A stretch of DNA of 6,864 bases. Source: Nitrospinota bacterium. Its GTDB lineage: Bacteria; Tectomicrobia; Entotheonellia; J063. The stretch lies in contig RFHZ01000224.1 of NCBI GenBank assembly GCA_003696125.1, forward strand, positions 1-6,864, given 5' to 3'. The notes below the pieces were generated by a model, which was given only the letters and a program-made list of their open reading frames with translations, was not told where the DNA came from and did no database searches. Below, piece after piece: positions 1 to 5,835 of the stretch (the first letter of the stretch is position 1; the number at the start of each line of letters is the position of its first letter). The position numbers and the translations under genes are program-made.

Positions 1-742
1 AGGTGGTGGTGAGGAAGTTGATCGATCCCAGGATGGAGGAGAGACCGACGATGAAGACACCCAGGTAGAAGAACTGGGCGCCTAAAGGGGCTTTAACGCC
101 GAGCGGGGGATAGCCGGTCCAGCCGGTATCAAAGCCGCCGGTGAAGAGGCTCACCAGCACCAGAATCGCTCCCGGCAGAGAGAGCCAGTAAGAGAAGGCA
201 TTGAGGCGGGGGAAGGCCATATCCGGCGCCCCGATCATGAGCGGGATCAGGTAGTTGGCCATACCGGCCACGCCGGAGAGGATGGCGGCAATCATCACGA
301 TCCCGTGCACACTCATGATATGGTTGTAGGTATCAGAGGAGAGAAACTGCATCCCCGGGCTGGCCAGCTCTAAGCGCATCAACAGGGCCAGTATCCCGGC
401 CGTGAACATGATCAGCAGGGCGGTGACCGAGTACTGCACCCCGATCACCTTATGGCTGGGATCAAAGCTGAAGTAACGCCTCCACTGCGGGAGTTGCGGG
501 TCTGGATGATGAGGATCCCCCGCCTCTTCCCCCTGTGTCCAGCGCCACCAGTCGGTAAAGGCCCCCACGCCGGCCAGAAAGGCGACCACCCCGAAGAGGG
601 CTCCTACCGTCCCTGCCGACTCCGCCTCCCAGGCACTCCAGCCGAAGATGAGCCGTATCAGCATGAGCAGGACCATTCCCACCCCCGCACCGCACGCGCC
701 GGTAAGGAGACCACGGATTAAACCCAAAGAGAAGAATTGCAT
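1..742 (-). CDS. ctaD: Cytochrome c oxidase subunit I, N-terminal part (cut by window edge)
   Basis: This is the catalytic heme-copper subunit of an aa3/caa3-type terminal oxidase. It is an integral membrane protein that reduces oxygen to water and pumps protons. Only the first 247 codons are present; the gene runs off the left edge. From about residue 88 the protein follows the canonical family: SHKVIGVQY, then MRLELA, then YNHIMSVHG, where H146 is the expected low-spin heme ligand. NYLIPLMIGAPDMAFPRLN follows, with D174 and N181 matching the D-channel entrance residues of A-type oxidases, and then GWTGYPPL. The CuB and high-spin heme ligands lie beyond the edge. Residues 1-86 are unusual: they hold two extra hydrophobic segments (about 7-34 and 45-64) and a charged, Pro/His-rich linker before the core. 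The ATG at 742 is preceded by AGGAGG eight bases upstream. The other nearby ATG (750) reaches a stop after two codons. It follows the subunit II gene by 63 bases on the same strand, so co-transcription is likely. Confidence 0.95.
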   Translation of the reverse strand, partial: MQFFSLGLIRGLLTGACGAGVGMVLLMLIRLIFGWSAWEAESAGTVGALFGVVAFLAGVGAFTDWWRWTQGEEAGDPHHPDPQLPQWRRYFSFDPSHKVIGVQYSVTALLIMFTAGILALLMRLELASPGMQFLSSDTYNHIMSVHGIVMIAAILSGVAGMANYLIPLMIGAPDMAFPRLNAFSYWLSLPGAILVLVSLFTGGFDTGWTGYPPLGVKAPLGAQFFYLGVFIVGLSSILGSINFLTTT

Positions 743-805
743 TACCACATCCTCCTGTTATCGTCTACCTTCGTCTGTGCTTCCATCTGTTCTCCTCTCT
801 CCTGT

Positions 806-1810
806 CTATTCTGAGAGGCTCTTGATATAGGCGATGATTGCCTGCAGTTGTTCTGGGGAAAGCTGGTCTTTAAACGTCTTGGGCATCACATTGGGGAATC
901 CCTGTACCACCTGGGCATCAGGTTCCAGGATCGATCTGCGGATGTACTCTTCATCTGCCTGCAGCGTGGTGCCATCCTGTAAGGTCGTCTTTCGACCAAA
1001 CAACCCTTTCCAGGAGGGACCGACCAGCCGACTCCCATCAATCGAATGACAACCCAGGCAACCGAACTGTTGCGCCGTCTTCTTCCCCTCTTCCACCAGG
1101 GTGAGGGGGAGGGTCTGTGCCTGGACCCACTTCTGGAATTCTTCCTCTGACACCACCTTTACCGGTGCCAGCATATAGGCATGCCCGGTGCCGCAGAGCT
1201 CGGCACAGCGCACCTTAAACTCTCCCCGTTGGGTCGGCTTGATCCGGATATGGTTCTCTACGCCAGGGATCGTATCCATTTTCAGGCGAAATTCCGGGAT
1301 ATAGAAGGAGTGGATAACATCAGTGGCGTAAAGACGGAAGAGCACCGGACGATCCACCGGTAAGATCAGGTCGGCGCTGGTGATCCCCCATTGAGGGTAC
1401 TCGAAGGTCCAGGACCATTGTCTGCCGGTGACCTTGACTTCTATCTCCTCTCCCTGGGCCGGCGATTCCCGGATGTCAAAGAGGATCCCGGCACTGTAAA
1501 AGGCCAGCCACATCACGATGATCAACGGCACGATGGTCCAGGCGATCTCCATGGTGGTCGATCCCCACACCGGGGTCGCATCCTCTTCATCACTCGGCTG
1601 ACGCCGGAAGGCCACGATGTTGTAAAACAGGAAGACCATACACAACGCAAAGATCACCAGGGTGAGGTTAAAGATCATCCGGATCAGTTTGTCTACCGGT
1701 TTTCCCTGGGCGCTGGCCAGCAACGGGGTTAAGTCAACGAAGTAAAATACGATGACGAGCACTACCGAGACAAGGATGGTAAGCCCGACAGGAACGGTCC
1801 AACGTCTCAT
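806..1810 (-). CDS. ctaC: Cytochrome c oxidase subunit II with fused C-terminal cytochrome c (caa3-type)
   Basis: This 334-residue subunit accepts electrons and delivers them to subunit I. An N-terminal hydrophobic segment (about 6-25) ends near LASAQG and could be a signal peptide; no lipobox cysteine is seen. Two transmembrane helices follow (about 43-66 and 88-110). The extracytoplasmic cupredoxin domain carries the aromatic patch WSWTFEY (132-138) and a complete CuA ligand set: H167, C202, E204, C206, H210 and M213 (CAELCGTGHAYM). A class I cytochrome c domain occupies about 235-334, with heme attachment at C251-x-x-C254-H255 and M309 (NVMP) as probable axial ligand. The fused cytochrome marks a caa3 rather than a plain aa3 enzyme. 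The start at 1810 has GGAGG seven bases upstream. It leads the oxidase genes, with subunit I directly downstream. A possible promoter and an inverted repeat lie in the 199 bases before it. All expected ligands are intact, so it should be functional. Confidence 0.97.
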   Translation of the reverse strand: MRRWTVPVGLTILVSVVLVIVFYFVDLTPLLASAQGKPVDKLIRMIFNLTLVIFALCMVFLFYNIVAFRRQPSDEEDATPVWGSTTMEIAWTIVPLIIVMWLAFYSAGILFDIRESPAQGEEIEVKVTGRQWSWTFEYPQWGITSADLILPVDRPVLFRLYATDVIHSFYIPEFRLKMDTIPGVENHIRIKPTQRGEFKVRCAELCGTGHAYMLAPVKVVSEEEFQKWVQAQTLPLTLVEEGKKTAQQFGCLGCHSIDGSRLVGPSWKGLFGRKTTLQDGTTLQADEEYIRRSILEPDAQVVQGFPNVMPKTFKDQLSPEQLQAIIAYIKSLSE

Positions 1811-1859
1811 CTGTTTCCTCCATTTGCCATATAGCGATCATCCCCCTTTCTGCCCTGAA

Positions 1860-1898
1860 GGGTAAGAGTCCTCAGCTTTAGTTCCCTTGATCTTACCC
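1860..1898. repeat. Perfect 8-bp inverted repeat in the oxidase upstream region
   Basis: GGGTAAGA (1860-1867) and TCTTACCC (1891-1898) are exact reverse complements separated by 23 bases. It lies between the regulator and oxidase genes, just downstream of the candidate -10 box. It could be a pair of half-sites for a regulator or the base of a leader hairpin. Extension past a one-base bulge adds two more pairs (TC 1869-1870 with GA 1889-1890). Confidence 0.45.
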
Positions 1899-1899
1899 G

Positions 1900-1926
1900 A
1901 TTTTACCGCAGCTTGTCATCGACCAA
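1900..1926 (-). promoter_or_regulatory. Candidate promoter for the oxidase genes
   Basis: On the minus strand TAAAAT (1905-1900) resembles a -10 box. TTGGTC (1926-1921) lies 15 bases upstream as a weak -35 box with a short spacer. Transcription would begin near 1893 and leave a leader of about 80 bases before subunit II. This is the best candidate I see in the gap, but it is far weaker than the promoters in the divergent region. Read-through from the regulator gene upstream is also possible. Confidence 0.3.
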
Positions 1927-1993
1927 TGGGAGGAAAATGCGGGAACAAAATCGAGGGTGAGGCATCACTCTTTCGAGGGATGGAAAAGGAGGG

Positions 1994-2011
1994 AAAAATC
2001 CTGAAAGGATT
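1994..2011 (-). terminator. Weak candidate terminator after the response regulator
   Basis: Read on the minus strand, AATCC (2011-2007) and GGATT (2001-1997) form a 5-bp stem with a five-base loop, followed by a run of five T (1998-1994) that overlaps the stem. The stem begins inside the stop codon of the response regulator. It is short and A/T-rich, so it would stop transcription inefficiently at best, and the oxidase genes could still receive read-through. Confidence 0.25.
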
Positions 2012-2678
2012 AATCCATCCGGTCTACACCCTTGATCAAACCGCTTTGCACCGCATAGGCCGCAGCATGAGCCCGGCTTCGCAGGTGCAATTTCTCCAGG
2101 ATATGGCGGAGATGGGTTTTCACCGTGTGTTCGGAAAGGTCGAGTCTATCCGCAATCTCTTTATTCCCCAGGCCTTGTGCCACCAGCCGGAGCACTTCCG
2201 TCTCCCGCTCGGTGAGCTCTGAGGGTTGAGGCTCGGGTGAAGACTGCCGGGTCAGCGTGCCGAACTCCTCCAGGAGGCGTACCGCCATGGGAGGAGCGAT
2301 CATCGCTTCGCCGGCATGCACCCGGCGGATCGCCTCGACCAGTTCCCCGGTGTGGGTATTTTTGAGCAGATACCCCCGGGCTCCCGCCTTTACCGAGGCG
2401 AAGAGATCTTCCTCTCGCTCCGAGACCGTCAACATGATCACCTGCGTTTCGGGATAGGTCGTGCGGATACGATAGGTGGCTTCCGCCCCTGACATCTCCG
2501 GCATGCCCACATCCATCAGCACCACATCCGGATGGAGCTGGCCGACCATCTGTACCGCTTCCTGGCCGTTTGTGGCCTCCCCCACAACCTGCAGGTCTTC
2601 ATAATCGGTGAGGAGGCGTTTGACCCCCTCGCGAAACAGGGTATGATCATCGACCAGAAGCACCTTGATTTTATTCAT
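2010..2678 (-). CDS. NarL/FixJ-family response regulator (REC plus LuxR-type HTH)
   Basis: This 222-residue DNA-binding transcription regulator is the partner of the kinase gene immediately upstream. The receiver domain (about 4-120) has the acidic pair D10/D11, the phospho-acceptor D56 in LMDVGMPEMSG, the switch T84 and K106 in GYLLK. After a short linker, a LuxR/GerE helix-turn-helix (about 153-215) carries LTERETEVLRLVAQG and KEIADRL-LSEHTVKTHL. The length is normal for the family. The reading frame stays open far upstream, but the start at 2678 is chosen because the conserved domain begins there (MNKIKVLLVDDH), GAGG lies five bases ahead, and the ATG overlaps the kinase stop, which is typical of translational coupling. 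Targets are unknown. The oxidase genes 199 bases downstream on the same strand, and the system's own promoter, are the obvious candidates by position. Confidence 0.95.
   Translation of the reverse strand: MNKIKVLLVDDHTLFREGVKRLLTDYEDLQVVGEATNGQEAVQMVGQLHPDVVLMDVGMPEMSGAEATYRIRTTYPETQVIMLTVSEREEDLFASVKAGARGYLLKNTHTGELVEAIRRVHAGEAMIAPPMAVRLLEEFGTLTRQSSPEPQPSELTERETEVLRLVAQGLGNKEIADRLDLSEHTVKTHLRHILEKLHLRSRAHAAAYAVQSGLIKGVDRMD
2671..2678 (-). other. Kinase stop / regulator start overlap (ATGAATAA)
   Basis: The regulator ATG (2678-2676) lies five bases before the kinase TAA (2673-2671), giving an eight-base overlap in different frames. A GAGG ribosome site sits inside the last kinase codons. This arrangement couples synthesis of the two partners and fixes the regulator start. 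Confidence 0.85.
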
Positions 2679-4614
2679 CACTTCCTCGAGAAACCACGTG
2701 CCACAAAGTGTTGTTAAGAGCTGCCGGGTCACCGGGCCTGCTTTCATCTCCCCGGGGGGGCCGGGACTCCCCGGTCCCTTCCTCCTCATCCCGGGATTTG
2801 GTGTCCGCGTAGAAGCTCTCCGGTAGCGGAATCCTGACCGTGACCCGTGTGCCTCGACCCGGACTGGTGGCCAGGGTAAACTGCCCATCGAGACTCTGCG
2901 CTCGCTCGCGCATGCTGGCGAGACCCAGGTGACGCCGTCCCTGGGGAAGGGCCTGGTCAAATCCTCGCCCATCATCGGCCACGGTCAGTTCCACATATCC
3001 GTTATCGCGGGTCAACTGGACCCATACTCGCCGGGCCTGGGCGTGCCGCCGGACATTGGTCAACGCCTCCTGGGCGATACGCAACAGATGCAGACCCACC
3101 TCTGGAGGCACCGTGCCCAACTCCTCCACGGCCGTATACTCCACGGCGAGACCCGTGCGCCGGGCAAAATCCTCTACGTACACCTGGAGAGCCTTCACCA
3201 GGTCTCCCGGTTGTTCTACCACGAGACGGAGTCCGTCAATGGCCTCCCGTACATCCAGGTACGCTTCTGCGATCACGTGCCGCAACTCCTTGAGCTCTTG
3301 CCTGACCACCTCTGAGCGGCCCTCCATCACCAGCCGTTCCAGCCGTTCCGCCTGGAGCCCGAGATGCCCCAGCATCTGGGCTAACCCGTCATGCATCTCT
3401 CGTGACAGGCGATACCGCTCTTCCAGTACCGCCATCTGCCGCAAGCGGGAGTAGAGCTGGGCATTGCGGACGGCAAGCGCAATCTGATGCGCCACTGCGG
3501 TCAGGAGGTCGGCCTGAGCGGTGGTAAACGTTCCCGGCTGATTTGCCCCTAAAAAGAGGGCTCCCAGCGTCTCCCCCTCGGTCTGGAGCAGGACCGTCGC
3601 CACCGAAGTCAGGTCCCGGTCCACTCCTTCCTCCTGGACCAGGAGAGGTTGTCCGGCAGAGCGGGCCTTTTCCGCCCATTCCAGTACCAGGCCGAAGCGA
3701 GCCGAGCGTAAATCGTCTCCCAGGCCCTGATGGGCACGGATGTTCCAGGTCCCACCGGTGTCCTCAACCAGCAGGATCGCTCCTGCCTGCGCCCCCCACC
3801 CGTTAAGCGTGGTGGTGAGGACTCGCTCCAGGAGGGCATCTAGGTCGTGATGCTCTTGCGTCACCCGGTCGACAGCATAGAGGGTGGCCATCTGCCGGGT
3901 TCGCAGCCGCACCCCTTCCAGGGCTGCCGTGATCTCGGTGGCCAGGATGTTCAACAGATCGAGCTGTTCGGCGGAAGGAGAAGTCCCGGCCTTCAGGTAA
4001 GCCACCACGACCCCTACCCGTTCCCCACGATGACCCATGGGGAGACAGACGACCTGGTCGATATCATCCGGACATCCTGCCTGCTGGAGAGGTTTTAATA
4101 GAGGACAGTCGTCGTTGAAGCGGGCGGTTAACGGTCGGCATGCGGCGCAGCGATCCGAGGAGAGACCGGCCTGCATCTGACAGCGCAGGACACCTGCCGC
4201 CGTATCGCTCAATCCCCAGGCAATCTCCAGCAACTCCTGCTCGTCAGAGGCGTTGGCGATGCGCCGTCCCACGGCATGAATCGTCCGCAACTGCTGGTGG
4301 GTGTGCTCCAGGTCTGCATAAGCCCGGCGCAGATCGGCTTCTGCCTGTTCCTGCCGTACAACGGCTCGCAGCAACCAGGTGAACCCGATCCAGGCCACAA
4401 CGATCCCGGTCAGCCCGTACACCGAGAGTTGCACCAAGCCGTGCCAGGCAGGGGGGAGACGATCGAGCAAGGCGTAGAGGATGAGCTGATGAAAGGCGGC
4501 AAGGGAGAGGACAATAAGAGGAAGGCCTCGACGCAAGAGGATGATACGCCGATGCAGAGGCACAGGAGGAGCTGTCCAGGCAGCTCTCCTCTCACTGATC
4601 CACCTTCGGAACAT
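2671..4614 (-). CDS. Sensor histidine kinase, two GAF domains, NarL/DesK-type (HisKA_3)
   Basis: This 647-residue membrane sensor should autophosphorylate and pass phosphate to the response regulator encoded next. Two transmembrane helices (about 30-51 and 60-86) are joined by a very short loop, so there is no large external sensor. A helical linker (87-115) leads to a first GAF-like domain (about 115-235) and a second (about 245-385). The HisKA_3 dimerisation domain has the phospho-acceptor H408 in SREMHDGLAQ. The ATPase domain shows the N-box AQEALTNVRRHA (514-525), DDGRGFD (547-553) and a glycine loop SPGRGTR (584-590). All six cysteines of the protein fall in residues 145-190 of the first GAF domain, including CAAC at 156-159. 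A polar tail of about 49 residues follows the kinase core and is longer than usual. No good ribosome site precedes the ATG at 4614, but an in-frame TGA ten codons upstream limits alternatives. A strong promoter lies at 4735-4707. The ligand is unknown. Confidence 0.94.
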   Translation of the reverse strand: MFRRWISERRAAWTAPPVPLHRRIILLRRGLPLIVLSLAAFHQLILYALLDRLPPAWHGLVQLSVYGLTGIVVAWIGFTWLLRAVVRQEQAEADLRRAYADLEHTHQQLRTIHAVGRRIANASDEQELLEIAWGLSDTAAGVLRCQMQAGLSSDRCAACRPLTARFNDDCPLLKPLQQAGCPDDIDQVVCLPMGHRGERVGVVVAYLKAGTSPSAEQLDLLNILATEITAALEGVRLRTRQMATLYAVDRVTQEHHDLDALLERVLTTTLNGWGAQAGAILLVEDTGGTWNIRAHQGLGDDLRSARFGLVLEWAEKARSAGQPLLVQEEGVDRDLTSVATVLLQTEGETLGALFLGANQPGTFTTAQADLLTAVAHQIALAVRNAQLYSRLRQMAVLEERYRLSREMHDGLAQMLGHLGLQAERLERLVMEGRSEVVRQELKELRHVIAEAYLDVREAIDGLRLVVEQPGDLVKALQVYVEDFARRTGLAVEYTAVEELGTVPPEVGLHLLRIAQEALTNVRRHAQARRVWVQLTRDNGYVELTVADDGRGFDQALPQGRRHLGLASMRERAQSLDGQFTLATSPGRGTRVTVRIPLPESFYADTKSRDEEEGTGESRPPRGDESRPGDPAALNNTLWHVVSRGSDE

Positions 4615-4665
4615 GACCGTTACCAGACTGCAGAGGAAATGTCAAGCCACACCCTTTTGTGCAAT

Positions 4666-4694
4666 GATATCCTTTCCAGGATGGAAGATATCTT
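4666..4694. repeat. Imperfect inverted repeat / palindrome in the kinase leader
   Basis: GATATCCTTTCC (4666-4677) and GGAAGATATC (4683-4692) can pair over 10 positions with two single-base bulges and a five-base loop. The right arm lies within the exact 10-bp palindrome AAGATATCTT (4685-4694). The element lies a few bases downstream of the expected transcription start of the kinase gene. It could be an operator, for example for autoregulation, or a leader-RNA hairpin. Neither role is demonstrated. Confidence 0.45.
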
Positions 4695-4706
4695 AGAGAG
4701 TGCTAC

Positions 4707-4735
4707 ATTATACCATGTTCTCTATAGGAGGTCAA
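4707..4735 (-). promoter_or_regulatory. Sigma-70-type promoter for the kinase-regulator genes
   Basis: On the minus strand TTGACC (4735-4730) is followed after 17 bases by a perfect TATAAT (4712-4707), preceded by TGG as in extended -10 promoters. Transcription should begin near 4700, leaving a leader of about 86 bases before the kinase ATG. This is the best match to consensus in the window. Confidence 0.75.
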
Positions 4736-4860
4736 AGGAAAGCAGAGGAGCCGTGACCATCATTTCTGCCCCCTGATAGCTTGTAGCGCGATGGGTTATT
4801 GGAAAGGCTCTCTTGACCGCCGGGTACGCCAAAAAGACCCTGCGATCATGAAAAAGGCGT

Positions 4861-4888
4861 TTTACAGAAGGAGAAAGTATGGTATAGT
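4861..4888 (+). promoter_or_regulatory. Sigma-70-type promoter for the oxaloacetate-decarboxylase-like operon
   Basis: TTTACA (4861-4866) and TATAGT (4883-4888) are each one base from consensus and lie 16 bases apart. Transcription would begin near 4895, about 53 bases before the ATG at 4948. The position and strength fit expression of the two plus-strand genes. Confidence 0.65.
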
Positions 4889-4947
4889 AGAGAAACCACG
4901 TCAGTTTCGGTTGATCTGGTACGGCTGTGGAATGAGAGGAGAGGTGC

Positions 4948-5820
4948 ATGCATCCGACAGCGCGCAGAGAACGATATCGACAGGTATTGTCCGGTACAGA
5001 GAGTATCTGGGTCCCCGGGGTTTTTAATGCGGTTTCGGCACGCATCGCCGAAGAGGTCGGCTTCCAGGTTGCCCTTCTTCCCGGTTCGGCAGCGGCAGCA
5101 ACCCTTCTGGCCACACCGGATCTGGTCCTGCTCACGCTGAGTGAGCTGGCGACCCTGGCCCGACAGATCGTCCGTGCCACCTCCCTCAGCGTGATGGTGG
5201 ATGCGGATCACGGCTACGGGAATGCGCTCGGAGTCATGCGGACCGTCCAGGAACTGGAGGCGGCCGGGGTTTCTGCCCTTACCCTGGAGGATGCCGTGCT
5301 TCCCCAACCCTTTGCCCCCGCTTCCCCGGGGGCGTTGATCTCCATAGCCGAGATGCAGGGAAAGCTCCGGGCTGCCCTAGAGGCACGCGAAGACCCTTCT
5401 CTGGTGATCATCGGCCGGACCAATGCCCTGCGCAGCCAGGGACTGCCGGAAGCCATCAAGCGGGCAAAGGCGTATGAGGAGACCGGTGTCGATGCCCTGC
5501 TGGTGGTGGGACTGAAGAAGCCGGAGGAGTTCCAGGCCTTGCGAGAGGCGGTCTCTCTCCCTCTCCTGAGCGGAGCGGTCTCTTCTCCTCCAGGACAGCC
5601 GATGGACCTTGCCTTCTTCCAAAAGCTTGGGTACCGGATGATCCTGGTGCCTCACCTGGCCATCCGGGTGGCGACACGGGCGGTCTATGAAACACTGCAA
5701 CACCTGCGGCAAGAAGGGAACCCGGAGGCGCTGGCGGCTCAGATGATCCCCACCCCCCTGCTCGATCAGATCCTGCGTAAATCGTACTATACTGAACTTG
5801 GCGAGCGCTTTCTCCGGTAA
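4948..5820 (+). CDS. Isocitrate lyase/PEP mutase superfamily enzyme, probably oxaloacetate-decarboxylase-like
   Basis: This 290-residue soluble enzyme has the superfamily's TIM-barrel pattern, in which members make or break C-C or P-C bonds of 2-oxo acids using Mg2+. The metal-binding motif is D85-A-D87-H88-G89-Y90-G91-N92, followed by E114-D115 and R157 in IIGRTNA. From memory, the segment DADHGYGNALGVMRTVQELE and the following TLED-x-x-LPQPF resemble the Pseudomonas PA4872 oxaloacetate decarboxylase group more than isocitrate or methylisocitrate lyases, whose catalytic-loop cysteine is absent. H236 (LVPHLAI) aligns by eye with a histidine of that group. The usual length is similar. The reaction is therefore likely oxaloacetate to pyruvate plus CO2, but a lyase acting on a related malate or hydroxy acid cannot be excluded. 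The start has GAGAGGAGAGG just upstream and a promoter at 4861-4888. The ferredoxin-ASKHA gene follows after 15 bases, so the two are very likely one operon. Confidence 0.85.
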   Translation: MHPTARRERYRQVLSGTESIWVPGVFNAVSARIAEEVGFQVALLPGSAAAATLLATPDLVLLTLSELATLARQIVRATSLSVMVDADHGYGNALGVMRTVQELEAAGVSALTLEDAVLPQPFAPASPGALISIAEMQGKLRAALEAREDPSLVIIGRTNALRSQGLPEAIKRAKAYEETGVDALLVVGLKKPEEFQALREAVSLPLLSGAVSSPPGQPMDLAFFQKLGYRMILVPHLAIRVATRAVYETLQHLRQEGNPEALAAQMIPTPLLDQILRKSYYTELGERFLR

Positions 5821-5835
5821 GAGGGGAAGAGGACG

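Larger units (their letters stand above)
4615..4947. other. Divergent intergenic region, 333 bases, no gene
   Basis: This stretch separates the minus-strand kinase from the plus-strand enzyme operon. It is more A/T-rich than its flanks. It contains one sigma-70-type promoter for each direction and an inverted repeat in the kinase leader. The promoters point away from each other with about 125 bases between their -35 boxes. I see no convincing small gene, RNA gene or terminator in it. Short open frames crossing it lack ribosome sites and overlap the well-supported genes. Confidence 0.7.

Noticed and set aside
743-805. Pyrimidine-rich TCTCCT/TCGTCT stretches between the oxidase genes as a regulatory repeat
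   Set aside because: The repeats are short and irregular, and the gap is only 63 bases. On the coding strand they read as purine-rich spacer ending in a normal ribosome site for subunit I.
1887-2222. A plus-strand open frame of 111 codons across the end of the response regulator
   Set aside because: Most of it is the antisense of the conserved helix-turn-helix domain, and its translation shows no family resemblance.
2679-2975. A 99-codon N-terminal extension of the response regulator in the same open frame
   Set aside because: It overlaps the conserved ATPase end of the kinase, has no recognisable domain, and the conserved receiver begins exactly at the ATG at 2678, which has a ribosome site and couples to the kinase stop. 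The openness is expected in G+C-rich DNA.
3056-3454. Plus-strand open frames of about 130 codons opposite the kinase
   Set aside because: They are antisense to conserved HisKA_3 and ATPase motifs and yield Ser/Arg/Thr-rich translations typical of shadow frames.
4621-4648. TTGACA (minus strand, 4645-4640) as a second kinase promoter
   Set aside because: The -35 match is perfect, but 17 bases on the -10 is TAACGG, a poor match, and transcription would begin inside the kinase coding region. The promoter at 4735-4707 is much better.
4826-4863. ACGCC...GGCGT followed by TTTT as a possible terminator
   Set aside because: The stem is only five base pairs with a 25-base loop, there is no upstream plus-strand gene to terminate, and the T run is part of the -35 box of the promoter there.
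4791-5027. A possible small plus-strand gene of 78 codons before the decarboxylase-like gene
   Set aside because: It has no ribosome site, contains the promoter at 4861-4888 inside it, and overlaps the start of a well-supported gene in another frame.
4722-5307. Two minus-strand open frames of about 150 codons opposite the divergent region and the decarboxylase-like gene
   Set aside because: They lie antisense to the conserved enzyme, show low-complexity Arg/Ser/Gly-rich translations without motifs, and have no supporting start signals.
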